This document shows positions 10,089-18,578 of a stretch of DNA of 64,000 nt, in pieces. Both the position numbers and the translations under genes were made by a program. How positions within the stretch are numbered: position 1 is the stretch's first letter; every line of letters begins with the position of its first letter. The notes under the pieces were generated by a model. That model searched no databases. It was not told the origin of the DNA and worked only from the letters and a program-made list of their open reading frames with translations. Source of the DNA: Pseudolabrys sp. (GTDB taxonomy: Bacteria > Pseudomonadota > Alphaproteobacteria > Rhizobiales > Xanthobacteraceae); the NCBI GenBank assembly GCA_022841665.1, contig JALHRB010000012.1, positions 1-64,000 on the forward strand. The letters are read 5' to 3'.

Positions 10089-10820
10089 TTAACGGGCCCG
10101 CAGGCAGGCGGCCGCGCCGGGCGTGCGGCCGGAGCGCCCCACATAGAGCCCGGCCAGCCGCCGCAGGCCGGGCCCGGGTGACTTGGCGTCGCGTTTGAGC
10201 GGGTTGGGCAGCGTGGCGGCGAGCAGGGCAGCCTCATAGCGGGAAAGGTCGCCGGATCGCTTGCCGAAGGCCCTCCGGCTGGCGGCCTCGGCCCCGAATT
10301 CCCCGTTCGGACCCCATTCGGCGATGTTGAGGTAGATTTCCATGATCCGGCGCTTGGACAGGACGAGGTCGATCCAGAGCGCCAGCGGCATTTCCAGCGC
10401 CTTGCGGACGTAGCTGCGGCCGGGCCAGAGGAACAGGTTCTTGGCCACCTGCTGGGTTAGGGTGGAGCCGCCGCGCAGGTCGTCGAGGTCCTCGGCGTCC
10501 TCGATCGCGTCGCGGATGCCCGCGAAATCGACGCCGTAATGCTCGCAGAAGCGGCCGTCCTCGGCCACGATCACCGCCAGAGGCAGGTTGTTCGAGATGC
10601 GCGCAAGCGGCACGTAAATCCGCTCGACCCGCTCCCCGGCCATCCGCCGCCAGATCATGACCGTGGAGACCGGGTCCACCACCGCATAAAGCGGCGTGAG
10701 GACATAGGGCAGCAAGAACAGGACAAGCAGCGCAACAAGCACCGCGCGCACCGGGCGCGAAAATCGCGGCAACCGCAGCATGTCGTGGGCAACGCTCAGC
10801 TTGTGCGGGGCGCGGATCAT
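10089..10820 (-). CDS. mtgA: Monofunctional biosynthetic peptidoglycan transglycosylase
   Basis: Glycosyltransferase family 51 enzyme that polymerises lipid II into glycan strands at the inner membrane. One N-terminal membrane segment (VLVALLVLFLLPYVL) is followed by the GT51 motifs AEDGRFCEHYGVD (catalytic Glu), RGGSTLTQQVAKNLFL and RRIMEIYLNIAEWG. The start is uncertain: ATG codons at 10886, 10838, 10820 and 10781 are in frame and none has a clear ribosome site. 10886 would fully overlap the start of divergent ispA, so 10820 is preferred. It is short on cytoplasmic extras, as usual for MtgA. Confidence 0.9.
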   Translation of the reverse strand: MIRAPHKLSVAHDMLRLPRFSRPVRAVLVALLVLFLLPYVLTPLYAVVDPVSTVMIWRRMAGERVERIYVPLARISNNLPLAVIVAEDGRFCEHYGVDFAGIRDAIEDAEDLDDLRGGSTLTQQVAKNLFLWPGRSYVRKALEMPLALWIDLVLSKRRIMEIYLNIAEWGPNGEFGAEAASRRAFGKRSGDLSRYEAALLAATLPNPLKRDAKSPGPGLRRLAGLYVGRSGRTPGAAACLRAR

Positions 10821-10884
10821 GCCGGCAGGATAGCCCATCCGCGCTGCATTTGCGGCAGACGCGCCGCTAAGGCTAATTAACCCC

Positions 10885-11817
10885 ATGGATGCCGGTTCCC
10901 ATCACGGCTTTGCCGCGCGCCTGGCCGCAGTCGCCTCCGAGACGGAGGCGCTGCTCGCGCGCCTGCTCGACGATGCTCCGCTGCCGGGCGAGCCCATGCG
11001 TCCCAAGCGGCTCATCTCGGCCATGCGGCACGCCGTGCTCGGCGGCGGCAAAAGGCTGCGGCCATTTTTGCTGGTGGAGAGCGCCGCGCTGTTCGGCGCG
11101 TCACGCGCCGGCGCTTTAATGGCCGGCACCGCGCTCGAATGCCTGCATTGCTACTCGCTGGTGCACGACGACCTGCCGGCGATGGACAATGACGACCTGC
11201 GGCGCGGGCAGCCGACCGTACACAAGGCCTTCGACGAGGCGACTGCGATCCTGGCCGGCGATGCGTTGCTGACGCTCGCCTTCGACATCGTCGCGCGCGG
11301 CGACGTGCATGCCGACGCCAATGTGCGCAGCGCGCTGGTGCTGGAGCTGGCGCGCGCGGCTGGGCTGGGCGGCATGGCGGGAGGGCAGATGCTCGACCTC
11401 GCCGCCGAAGGCCGCTTCGAACCAAAGCGCATGCTGAGCGAAAGCGAGATCGTCACCTTGCAGGCGATGAAGACCGGCGCGCTCATCCGCTTCGCCTGCC
11501 GCGCCGGCGCCATTCTCGGCAAGGCCGACGACAAGGCTCGCACCGCAATCGACCGCTATGGCGCGGCCATCGGCCAGGCTTTCCAGATCGCCGACGACCT
11601 GCTCGACGTCGAAGGCGACGCCGCCGCGCTTGGCAAGGCGGCGCACAAGGACGCCGCCGCCGGCAAGGCCACGCTGGTCGCCGTGCTCGGCGTCGCCCGC
11701 ACGCGGGCGCGGCTCGACGCGCTGGTCGCGGAGGCCGAGGATGCGCTGGCGCCCTTCGGCGCCAAAGCCGATACTCTGCGCGCCGCCGCGCACTTCATCG
11801 CCGAGCGGCGGAGCTGA
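10885..11817 (+). CDS. ispA: Farnesyl / polyprenyl diphosphate synthase
   Basis: Trans-prenyltransferase of 310 aa that condenses IPP with allylic diphosphates for quinones, undecaprenol and hopanoids. Seen: GGGKRLRPF, the first Asp-rich motif DDLPAMDND (Asp95, Asp96, Asp101), and the second motif DDLLDVEGD. The two extra residues between aspartates in the first motif are typical of bacterial farnesyl diphosphate synthase. Chain length could instead be geranylgeranyl. It is followed 6 bp later by a DUF1345 gene and shares the window with ispG, another isoprenoid gene. Confidence 0.92.
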   Translation: MDAGSHHGFAARLAAVASETEALLARLLDDAPLPGEPMRPKRLISAMRHAVLGGGKRLRPFLLVESAALFGASRAGALMAGTALECLHCYSLVHDDLPAMDNDDLRRGQPTVHKAFDEATAILAGDALLTLAFDIVARGDVHADANVRSALVLELARAAGLGGMAGGQMLDLAAEGRFEPKRMLSESEIVTLQAMKTGALIRFACRAGAILGKADDKARTAIDRYGAAIGQAFQIADDLLDVEGDAAALGKAAHKDAAAGKATLVAVLGVARTRARLDALVAEAEDALAPFGAKADTLRAAAHFIAERRS

Positions 11818-11823
11818 GGCGCG

Positions 11824-12504
11824 ATGGCGAAACGCAAGCGACTCCCGCTCGTCACGCTGCCGCTCCGCATCGCCCGCCTGCACGGCAAACTTCTGCTGTC
11901 GGCACTCGTCGGCGTCGGCGTGGTTGTTTTCGAACCGTACGACATACGCTTGGCCGCCCGCCTCCTGATCGGCTGGGACGTCGGAGTCGCGCTCTATCTC
12001 GCCCTCACTTATCCGATGATGGTGCGGACCGAAGTCGCGGGCATCCGCAGGCGCGCGGCCGAGGAGGATGAGGGCGGATTCGCGATCCTGCTGCTGACCA
12101 TCATCGCCACGTCGGCAAGCTTCGTCGCCATCGTGTTCGAGCTGGGCGCGGCGAAGGAGACGACCGGCGCCGATGCGCTGGGCCATGTGCTGGTGGCGAT
12201 GACGACGATCGTGTTGTCGTGGCTGTTCGTGCACACGATCTTCTCGCTGCATTATGCGCACGAGTATTACGGCGAGCGCAGCGACGGGAAGATCGGCGGG
12301 CTCAAGTTCCCCAGCAATGCCGACCCGGATTATCGGGATTTTCTCTACTTCTCGCTGGTCATCGGCATGACCTCGCAGGTCTCCGACGTCGCCATCACCA
12401 GCAAGGCAATCCGCCGCGTCGCCGCCATCCACGGCGTGCTGTCGTTCTTTTTCAATTTGACGGTGCTGGCCCTGACGGTGAACATGGTCTCGACTTTGAT
12501 TTGA
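11824..12504 (+). CDS. DUF1345 membrane protein
   Basis: Protein of 226 aa with five or so hydrophobic helices. The C-terminal block GLKFPSNADPDYRDF, YFSLVIGMTSQVSDVAITS and HGVLSFFFNLTVLALTVN is the characteristic DUF1345 core. Function is unknown; members are inner-membrane proteins. It starts 6 bp after ispA and is likely cotranscribed with it. Confidence 0.9.
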   Translation: MAKRKRLPLVTLPLRIARLHGKLLLSALVGVGVVVFEPYDIRLAARLLIGWDVGVALYLALTYPMMVRTEVAGIRRRAAEEDEGGFAILLLTIIATSASFVAIVFELGAAKETTGADALGHVLVAMTTIVLSWLFVHTIFSLHYAHEYYGERSDGKIGGLKFPSNADPDYRDFLYFSLVIGMTSQVSDVAITSKAIRRVAAIHGVLSFFFNLTVLALTVNMVSTLI

Positions 12505-12531
12505 GCGGCGAATGGCACGGGACAACACTCC

Positions 12532-12639
12532 CGTCATTCCGGGACGCGAGTGAAACGAGCGGGCCCGGAATCCATACGCCGCAGCGTTGAGGGTTATGGA
12601 TTCCAGGCTCGCGGCCTGATGGCCGCGCCCCGGAATGAC
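12532..12639. repeat. Dispersed palindromic repeat, family C
   Basis: The ends GTCATTCCGGG and CCCCGGAATGAC are inverted copies, with internal arms GGAATCCATA and TATGGATTCC. It sits between the DUF1345 gene and the antiporter gene. The design (hairpin ends, about 108 bp) is like family A but the sequence differs. Confidence 0.75.
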
Positions 12640-12647
12640 GGTGGCAA

Positions 12648-14255
12648 ATGACCGCGATCGTGCAGACGGTGCTGTTCATGCTGGCGGTGCTGGCCGCGGT
12701 TGCGGTCGCCGCCAAGCGGCTGAACGTGGCGCCGTCGATCCTGCTGGTTGTCGCCGGCGTGGGCATGGCACTCATTCCGGGGCTGCCCGCCATACGGCTG
12801 GCGCCGGAAGTGGTGCTGCTCGTCATCCTGCCGCCGCTGATCTACTCGGCCGGCGTGTCGATGAGCTGGCGCGAATTCCGCTTCAACCTGCGGCCGATCG
12901 GGCTGCTCGCCTTCGGCTGCGTGGTGTTCACCACCTGCGCCGTGGCGGCTGCCGCGCACTACCTGCTCGGTTTCCCCTGGGCGGTCGGCTTCGTGCTGGG
13001 CGCGATCATCGCGCCGCCGGACGTGGTGGCGCCGCTCGCCATCGCGCGCCGGCTCGGCCTGCCGCGACGGCTGGTGGTGGTGCTGGAAGGCGAAGGGCTC
13101 GCCAACGACGCCACCGCGCTGATCCTCTACCGCTTCGCGGTGGCCGCGGTGGCCACCGGCACGTTCTCACTTGAAAAAGCCGCCGGCACCTTCGCGCTGA
13201 TCGTGGTCGGCGAGATCGTCTGGGGCATCGGCGCCGGCTGGCTGAGCCTGCGCTTAAGGCAATGGGCGCACGACCCGCGCGTCGAGATCACGCTGTCGCT
13301 GATGACGCCCTATTTCGCGTTCTGGATCCCCGAGCATCTCGGCGGCTCCGGCGTGCTCGCCACCGTCGCCTGCGGACTCTATGTGAGCTGGAACGGCCCG
13401 CGGCTGATCTCGTCGGCGACGCGGCTGCAAGGCATCTTCTTCTGGGACCTCATCGTCTACCTGATCGAAGGCATGGTGTTCCTGCTCACCGGCCTGCAGG
13501 CGCGCGGCCTGATCGAGCAGGCGCAGACTTTCTCGATCCGCGAGCTTCTGATCGCGACCGCGTGGACGACGCTGATCGTCATTGCGGCGCGCTTCGTCTG
13601 GGTGTTTCCGGCGACCTACATTCCGCGCTGGGTCAGCCCGTCGCTGCGAAAGCGCGATCCGGCGCCACCCTGGCAGGGCCCGTTCCTGCTGTCGTTTACC
13701 GGCGTGCGCGGCGTCGTCTCGCTGGCGGCGGCGCTGGCCATTCCCTACACCATCGCCAACGGGCAGCCGTTTCCGCACCGCGACCTGATCCTGTTCATCA
13801 CCTTCGGCGTCATCGTCTTCACGCTGGTCGGGCAAGGACTGATGCTGCCCGCCGTCGTGCGCGCGCTCGGCTTGAGCGAGCGCGGCCAGCAGGAGCGCGT
13901 CGGCGAGATCGAAGCCGAGCTCCTGGCGCGGCAGGCGGCGCTCGAGGAAGTGAAGAAGCGGCTGGACAAGTTCATCGACGAGCGCGAATTGCCGGACGAG
14001 GTCATCGCGCTGCTGCGCACGCGCAACGAAAGCCGTGTGCAGATATTGCCGCGCGACATGAACGACGGGCTCAACACGATGCGGCTGTCGGCTGAGATCA
14101 AGCGCGAGCTGATCGAGGCCGAGCGCAATTTCATCCACCAGCTCCTGCGCGAGGGCAAGATCACCGACGAGGCGCGCCGGCGCATCGAATACGAGCTGGA
14201 CCTGGAGGAAGCGTCGGTTGCCAACCGCGGCAGGGACGGCGGCGGGTGGATGTAG
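12648..14255 (+). CDS. Na+/H+ antiporter, CPA1 family
   Basis: Protein of 535 aa with about 12 transmembrane helices in the first 400 residues and a cytoplasmic, charged helical tail (about 415-530). Family features: the PPLIYSAGVSMSW block, GAIIAPPDVVAPLAI, and LEGEGLANDATALI, equivalent to the ion-binding region of NhaP/SynNhaP-type exchangers, plus FTGVRGVVSLAAALAIP. It probably exchanges protons for Na+ or K+ in pH and salt homeostasis. Its start lies at the edge of a repeat element. The tail EEVKKRLDKFIDE may be a regulatory coiled coil. Confidence 0.9.
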   Translation: MTAIVQTVLFMLAVLAAVAVAAKRLNVAPSILLVVAGVGMALIPGLPAIRLAPEVVLLVILPPLIYSAGVSMSWREFRFNLRPIGLLAFGCVVFTTCAVAAAAHYLLGFPWAVGFVLGAIIAPPDVVAPLAIARRLGLPRRLVVVLEGEGLANDATALILYRFAVAAVATGTFSLEKAAGTFALIVVGEIVWGIGAGWLSLRLRQWAHDPRVEITLSLMTPYFAFWIPEHLGGSGVLATVACGLYVSWNGPRLISSATRLQGIFFWDLIVYLIEGMVFLLTGLQARGLIEQAQTFSIRELLIATAWTTLIVIAARFVWVFPATYIPRWVSPSLRKRDPAPPWQGPFLLSFTGVRGVVSLAAALAIPYTIANGQPFPHRDLILFITFGVIVFTLVGQGLMLPAVVRALGLSERGQQERVGEIEAELLARQAALEEVKKRLDKFIDERELPDEVIALLRTRNESRVQILPRDMNDGLNTMRLSAEIKRELIEAERNFIHQLLREGKITDEARRRIEYELDLEEASVANRGRDGGGWM

Positions 14256-14260
14256 CGCTT

Positions 14261-14388
14261 ACCCCCCCCCCGCTGGCGGGGGAGGGCAGCCGCCGAAGGC
14301 GGCGGGTGGGGGTATTTCAAACTGAAACAGCGACCCCACCCCGATCGCGCTAACGCGCGATCGACCCTCCCCTTTCAGGGGAGGGATA
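14261..14388. repeat. Dispersed palindromic repeat, family B copy 1
   Basis: Element framed by a CCCCCCGCTGGCGGGGGAGG hairpin on the left and CCCTCCCCTTTCAGGGGAGG on the right. Inner parts are GGCGGGTGGGGGT and ACCCCACCCCGATCGCG. It separates the convergent antiporter and the hypothetical gene at 14394 and may terminate both. Confidence 0.75.
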
Positions 14389-14393
14389 AGCAG

Positions 14394-14816
14394 TCACTTC
14401 TGCTCGTTGAACAGAATCTTCACCGTGTTCGTCACGTCGATGCGGCGCTTGCGCGGGTCGCCAGCGCCGGTCGGGCGGAAGGTGATGCGCATTTCCCTAT
14501 CCGACACCCATTCGAACTTCGGCATGTTGGTGCGGTCGGACTTGTCGCAGGGCGCGTTGAAGACTTCGTAGGTCCTGCCTTTCTCCGCGAACATCTCGGG
14601 ATAGACCGCGAGCATCACCGAGATGCTGTCAGTGCAGAAGGGCATATCCCCGCCGCCGGCGATCGAAACCCGAACGGCGCGGAAATGCTTGTCGGGCGAA
14701 ACGAGCGACGTAACGCGCTTGTCGGCCTGCGGCACGGTCGCCGCCAGCCATGCGGAAAAGGCCCCGACGGCGACCACGATGCAGCCCGCAAGAATGATGA
14801 AGGATTTGGACTTCAC
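14394..14816 (-). CDS. Hypothetical membrane-anchored protein
   Basis: Protein of 140 aa with an N-terminal hydrophobic segment (about residues 5-27) that is a signal anchor or uncleaved signal peptide, then a soluble domain with two cysteines (PFCTDS and NAPCDKS) that could form a disulfide in the periplasm. No known family recognised. The start is GTG, overlapping the TGA stop of ispG by 3 bases (GTGA), so translation is probably coupled to ispG. Confidence 0.75.
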   Translation of the reverse strand: MKSKSFIILAGCIVVAVGAFSAWLAATVPQADKRVTSLVSPDKHFRAVRVSIAGGGDMPFCTDSISVMLAVYPEMFAEKGRTYEVFNAPCDKSDRTNMPKFEWVSDREMRITFRPTGAGDPRKRRIDVTNTVKILFNEQK

Positions 14817-16051
14817 TCGGCGGCCGTGCGTGTGCCCTGGCCGAAGCGGCGCTCGATGTAGTCGATCACCATCTGCTTGAAGTCGGCGCTCACGGTCGGC
14901 CCACGCAAAGTGGCGGCCTTCTTGCCGTCGATGAACACCGGCGCGGTCGGCTGCTCGCCGGTGCCGGGCAGCGAGATGCCGATGTCGGCGTGCTTGCTCT
15001 CACCCGGGCCGTTGACGATGCAGCCCATCACCGCGACGTTGAGCGTCTCGACGCCGGGATAGCGCGTCTTCCACGCCGGCATCGAGTCGCGGATGAAATT
15101 CTGGATGTCGGCCGCCAGCTCCTGGAACGTGGTCGAGGTGGTGCGGCCGCAGCCCGGGCAGGCCGCCACCAGCGGCACGAAGGTGCGCAGGCCCATGGTC
15201 TGCAGCAGCTCCTGCGCCACCTGCACCTCCTTGGTGCGGTCGCCGCCCGGTTCGGGCGTGAGCGAGATGCGGACGGTGTCGCCGATGCCCTGCTGCAAGA
15301 GCACGCCCATGGCGGCGGACGAGGCGACGATGCCCTTCGAGCCCATGCCGGCTTCGGTCAATCCGAGATGCAGCGCGTAGTCGGAGCGGCCGGCCAGCTC
15401 GGCATAGACCGCGATCAGGTCCTGCACCGCCGAGACCTTGGCCGAGAGGATGATGCGGTTCTTCGGCAGCCCGATCTCTTCGGCGCGCGCGGCCGACAAC
15501 AGCGCCGACTGCACCATGGCCTCGTGCGTCACCGCGCGCGCATCGCGCGGCTGCGCGCTCTTCGAGTTCTCGTCCATCAGCCGCGTCAGCAGCTCCTGGT
15601 CGAGTGAGCCCCAGTTGACGCCGATGCGCACCGGCTTGCCGTAGCGGATCGCCATTTCGACGATCTGGGTGAACTGCGGATCGCGCTTGTCGCGGAAGCC
15701 GACATTGCCGGGATTGATGCGGTATTTGTCGAGGGCCTCGGCGCAGGCCGGATGATCGGCCAGGAGCTTGTGGCCGATGTAATGGAAATCGCCGACCAGC
15801 GGCACCGTCACGCCCATGCGCGCCAGCCGGTCGCGGATATGCGGCACGGCCGCGGCCGCCTCGTCGCGGTCGACCGTGATGCGCACGAGTTCCGAGCCGG
15901 CGCGCGCCAGCGCCGCCACCTGCGCCGCCGTCCCCTCCACGTCGGCGGTGTCGGTGTTGGTCATCGACTGCACGACGATGGGCGCACCGCCGCCGACGGC
16001 GATGCCGCCGACGTCGACCGGAACCGTTTTATGCCGTGCGCCTGGGCTCAT
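14813..16051 (-). CDS. ispG: 4-hydroxy-3-methylbut-2-enyl diphosphate synthase (flavodoxin)
   Basis: Fe-S enzyme of the MEP isoprenoid pathway (GcpE) that converts MEcPP to HMBPP. Seen: N-terminal [32 protein letters not shown], the [13 protein letters not shown] block, and the 4Fe-4S ligands in ACPGCGR plus the later Cys in [10 protein letters not shown]. The start MSPGARHKT (412 aa) is chosen because the 23 further upstream codons are simply translation of a family B repeat. A downstream hypothetical gene overlaps its stop. Confidence 0.95.
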   Translation of the reverse strand: MSPGARHKTVPVDVGGIAVGGGAPIVVQSMTNTDTADVEGTAAQVAALARAGSELVRITVDRDEAAAAVPHIRDRLARMGVTVPLVGDFHYIGHKLLADHPACAEALDKYRINPGNVGFRDKRDPQFTQIVEMAIRYGKPVRIGVNWGSLDQELLTRLMDENSKSAQPRDARAVTHEAMVQSALLSAARAEEIGLPKNRIILSAKVSAVQDLIAVYAELAGRSDYALHLGLTEAGMGSKGIVASSAAMGVLLQQGIGDTVRISLTPEPGGDRTKEVQVAQELLQTMGLRTFVPLVAACPGCGRTTSTTFQELAADIQNFIRDSMPAWKTRYPGVETLNVAVMGCIVNGPGESKHADIGISLPGTGEQPTAPVFIDGKKAATLRGPTVSADFKQMVIDYIERRFGQGTRTAAE

Positions 16052-16066
16052 CTCACATCGCTTTTT

Positions 16067-16186
16067 ACCTCCCCCTGAAAGGCGGAGGTCGGCACGCAAA
16101 GCGTGCCGGGTGGGGGTCATATAGCGCTTAACCCGCGGCGATCAAATGACCCCCACCCCGACCCTCCCCCTTCCAGGGGGAGGGAG
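16067..16186. repeat. Dispersed palindromic repeat, family B copy 2
   Basis: The left arm ACCTCCCCCTGAAAGGCGGA with GGTCGGCACGC and the right arm CCCCCACCCCGACC with CCCTTCCAGGGGGAGGG are inverted relative to each other. It lies between ispG and the EamA gene, on the leader side of ispG. Confidence 0.8.
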
Positions 16187-16193
16187 AAGGAAA

Positions 16194-17105
16194 TCATTTC
16201 GCGCGGTTCACCAGCACCAGACCGAGCGCAACCAGCGCCACCGCGGCGGCGAAGGCCGGCGTGAGCGGCTCGTTCAGCACCAGATGGCCGGCGGCGACGC
16301 CGAACAAAGGCGTCAGGAAGCTGAAGGCCGACAGCCGGTTGGCCGAATAGCGCACCACCAGCGCGAACCAGACGACGAAGGTGACGCTGACCACCCAGAC
16401 GGTCTGGTAGGCGAGCGAGCCGAGCGAGAGGGCGGACGGTATGTGCGCGAGGCGCTCGCCGGCGAAGAGCGCGGCGGCGGCCAGCATCGGCGCCGACACG
16501 ACGAGCTGGTAGAGCATCACTTTTTCGGACGACACGCGGTTGAGCCTGCTCGCCTTGATGATCAGCGTGGTGACCGCCCAGAACAACGCGCCGCCCACCA
16601 TCATGACGTCGCCGGTCATCTGACGCGGATCGAGCGCCGGCGTCGGCACGCCGAACGCAATCAGCATGCCGGCAAAGGACAAGAGCAGGCCGAGCCACTG
16701 GTGAAGGCCGAAGCGGTCGGCGGGCAGGAAGATGCGCGTGCCGAGCACGACGAAGAACGGCGCGAGGTAGAGGAACAACACGGCGCGCGTGGCCGTGGTG
16801 TAGGCCAGCCCCTGGTAGATCAGGATGAACTCGAGGCCGAAGAAGGCGCCGGCCGCGAGCCCGGGTGCCAGCGTGCCGTCGCGCGAAAGCAGCGGAATGC
16901 CGCGCAGCCAGCACCAGGCCGCCACGATCAGGGTCGCACCGAACGAGCGGATCGCGCCCTGGATGAGCGGCGGCACGTCGTGGATGGCGAGCTTCACCGC
17001 CACCTGATTGAAACCCCAGGACAGGCACAGCACCACGGTGATGGCGGCGGCCAGCGCGTCGAGCGGGCGCGTGGTGGACGTGTGGACGGGCGGCGGATTG
17101 GACAT
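16194..17105 (-). CDS. EamA/DMT-family transporter
   Basis: Protein of 303 aa with ten hydrophobic helices in two EamA repeats (about 20-145 and 165-300), the usual drug/metabolite exporter architecture. Motifs: CLSWGFNQVAVKLA at the first helix and FLTPLFGVAAGHLVLNE in the second repeat. The substrate cannot be told from sequence. It lies 24 bp downstream of zur, so it may be cotranscribed with that regulator, but nothing shows it to be a metal exporter. Confidence 0.88.
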   Translation of the reverse strand: MSNPPPVHTSTTRPLDALAAAITVVLCLSWGFNQVAVKLAIHDVPPLIQGAIRSFGATLIVAAWCWLRGIPLLSRDGTLAPGLAAGAFFGLEFILIYQGLAYTTATRAVLFLYLAPFFVVLGTRIFLPADRFGLHQWLGLLLSFAGMLIAFGVPTPALDPRQMTGDVMMVGGALFWAVTTLIIKASRLNRVSSEKVMLYQLVVSAPMLAAAALFAGERLAHIPSALSLGSLAYQTVWVVSVTFVVWFALVVRYSANRLSAFSFLTPLFGVAAGHLVLNEPLTPAFAAAVALVALGLVLVNRAK

Positions 17106-17129
17106 TCCAGGGAGTTCCGGCGGCGGGGC

Positions 17130-17627
17130 TCACGCCGCCTTGCAATGCGCGCAGACGCCGGAGATTTCAATGACTGGCGTCTTCGGCGTGAAGCCGGCCG
17201 TGCGCGACGCTGTCCTGATGGTGTCGGCGACCGCGGCCGAGGCGGCCTCGCCGACGGCGCCGCATTTCTCGCAGATCAGGAACACGACCGGGTCGCCGCT
17301 CTCGTGGTTGTGCACGCAGGCGATGAAGGCGTTGCGGCTCTCGATGCGGTGGACGAGCCCTTGCGCGCGCAGGAAGTCGAGCGCGCGGTAGATCGTGATC
17401 GGCGCCGGCCGTGCGCCGCCTTTGGCCAGGCGGTCGATCAGCTCATAGGCGCCGAGCGGCTGGTGGCTGGCGAGCAGCGCCTCCAGCACCCGGCGGCGGA
17501 TCGGCGTCAACCGCTCCCTGCGCGCCGCGCAGATGGCCTCGGCGTGCTTGAGCCCGTCGCTTTCGCAGCGCGCGTGGTCGTGGCCGGGCGTCGGGAATAC
17601 GGCGTGGGAATGAGACTTTCGGACCAA
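17130..17627 (-). CDS. zur: Zinc uptake regulator, Fur family
   Basis: Protein of 165 aa with a winged-helix domain (RLTPIRRRVLEALLASHQPLGAYEL, then APITIYRALDFL) and a metal-binding half with HNHESG, CEKC and CAHC pairs, the structural zinc site of Fur/Zur proteins. The His-rich N-terminus (KSHSHAV...GHDHARC) and the domain order fit Zur rather than Fur. The start is a TTG with GGAG upstream and an in-frame stop two codons before it, so no longer start exists. It represses zinc uptake genes when zinc is sufficient; none of those lie in the window. Confidence 0.88.
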   Translation of the reverse strand: MVRKSHSHAVFPTPGHDHARCESDGLKHAEAICAARRERLTPIRRRVLEALLASHQPLGAYELIDRLAKGGARPAPITIYRALDFLRAQGLVHRIESRNAFIACVHNHESGDPVVFLICEKCGAVGEAASAAVADTIRTASRTAGFTPKTPVIEISGVCAHCKAA

Positions 17628-17705
17628 GGGCTACTCCATTCGCCGCAAGTCTAACGTGATCGCGGCGAAATCGCGAAAAAGCCTCACAGCCGCCTCTTGA
17701 GATAG

Positions 17706-17725
17706 ATATTGCACTGCAACAATAT
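17706..17725. promoter_or_regulatory. Nested palindrome in the zur-bdhA intergenic region
   Basis: Outer arms ATATTG and CAATAT surround TTGCACTGCAA, itself a palindrome with a 1-bp centre. The core fits TGC-N3-GCA, similar to sites reported for PhaR, and PhaR is encoded in this window. The outer AT-rich arms could instead suit Zur. It lies 71 bp before the bdhA start and 79 bp before the zur start. Confidence 0.4.
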
Positions 17726-17795
17726 TAGGGGCAGGGTCCGGAGCGTTTCCAGCCCCCAGCTGTGCAATACGGCTGCGATCTGCACGAGGAACAGC

Positions 17796-18578
17796 ATGCT
17801 CAAAGGCAAGACCGCATTGGTCACCGGCTCTACTTCCGGCATCGGGCTGGCGATCGCCCGTGCCCTCGCTGCCGAAGGCGCACATCTGATGCTCAACGGC
17901 TTCGGCGACGCGGGCGCGATCGAGACCTTGCGCGCCGGCCTCGAGAAGGAATTCGGCATCAAGGCGCGCTACTCCGGCGCCGACATGTCGAAGCCCGATC
18001 AGATCGCCGAGATGGTGCGCGCGGCCGAGAAGGAATTCGGCGCGCTCGACGTGCTGGTCAACAACGCCGGCATCCAGCACGTCGCCAACATCGAGGATTT
18101 CCCGGTCGAGCGCTGGGACGCGATCATCGCCATCAACCTGTCGTCGGCCTTCCACACCATCCGCGCCGCCGTGTCCGGCATGAAGAAGCGCAAGTGGGGC
18201 CGCATCATCAACATCGCCTCGGCGCACGGCCTGGTGGCAAGCGGGCAGAAGGCGGCCTACGTCGCCGCCAAGCACGGCATCGTCGGCCTCACCAAAGTGG
18301 TGGCGATCGAGGCGGCCAACGCCGGCGTCACCTGCAACGCGATCTGCCCGGGCTGGGTGATGACGCCGCTGGTCGAGCAGCAGATCAACGCGCGCGCCAA
18401 GGCGGCGGGCCAGACCTTCGACGAAGCCAAGGTGCAGCTCGTCGCCGAGAAGCAGCCGATGCATGAATTCACCAGGCCGGAGAACATCGGCGCATTGGCC
18501 GTCTTCCTGTGCAGCGACGGCGCGGCGACCATCACCGGCTCGGCCTATTCGATCGACGGCGGCTGGGTGGCGCAGTAG
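17796..18578 (+). CDS. bdhA: 3-hydroxybutyrate dehydrogenase
   Basis: SDR enzyme of 260 aa that oxidises (R)-3-hydroxybutyrate to acetoacetate with NAD+, the re-entry step after PHB depolymerisation. Seen: TGSTSGIG at 10-17, NNAGIQHV, the Ser/Tyr/Lys triad in NIASAHG and AAYVAAKHG, and the long substrate loop VEQQINARAKAAG typical of HBDH. The start MLKGKT has GAGGAA upstream; the earlier ATG at 17709 would include the intergenic palindrome. The stop overlaps the next gene by one base. Confidence 0.95.
   Translation: MLKGKTALVTGSTSGIGLAIARALAAEGAHLMLNGFGDAGAIETLRAGLEKEFGIKARYSGADMSKPDQIAEMVRAAEKEFGALDVLVNNAGIQHVANIEDFPVERWDAIIAINLSSAFHTIRAAVSGMKKRKWGRIINIASAHGLVASGQKAAYVAAKHGIVGLTKVVAIEAANAGVTCNAICPGWVMTPLVEQQINARAKAAGQTFDEAKVQLVAEKQPMHEFTRPENIGALAVFLCSDGAATITGSAYSIDGGWVAQ

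Noticed and set aside
16052-16120. 23-codon N-terminal extension of ispG
   Set aside because: It is translation of repeat family B copy 2 and has no counterpart in IspG proteins.
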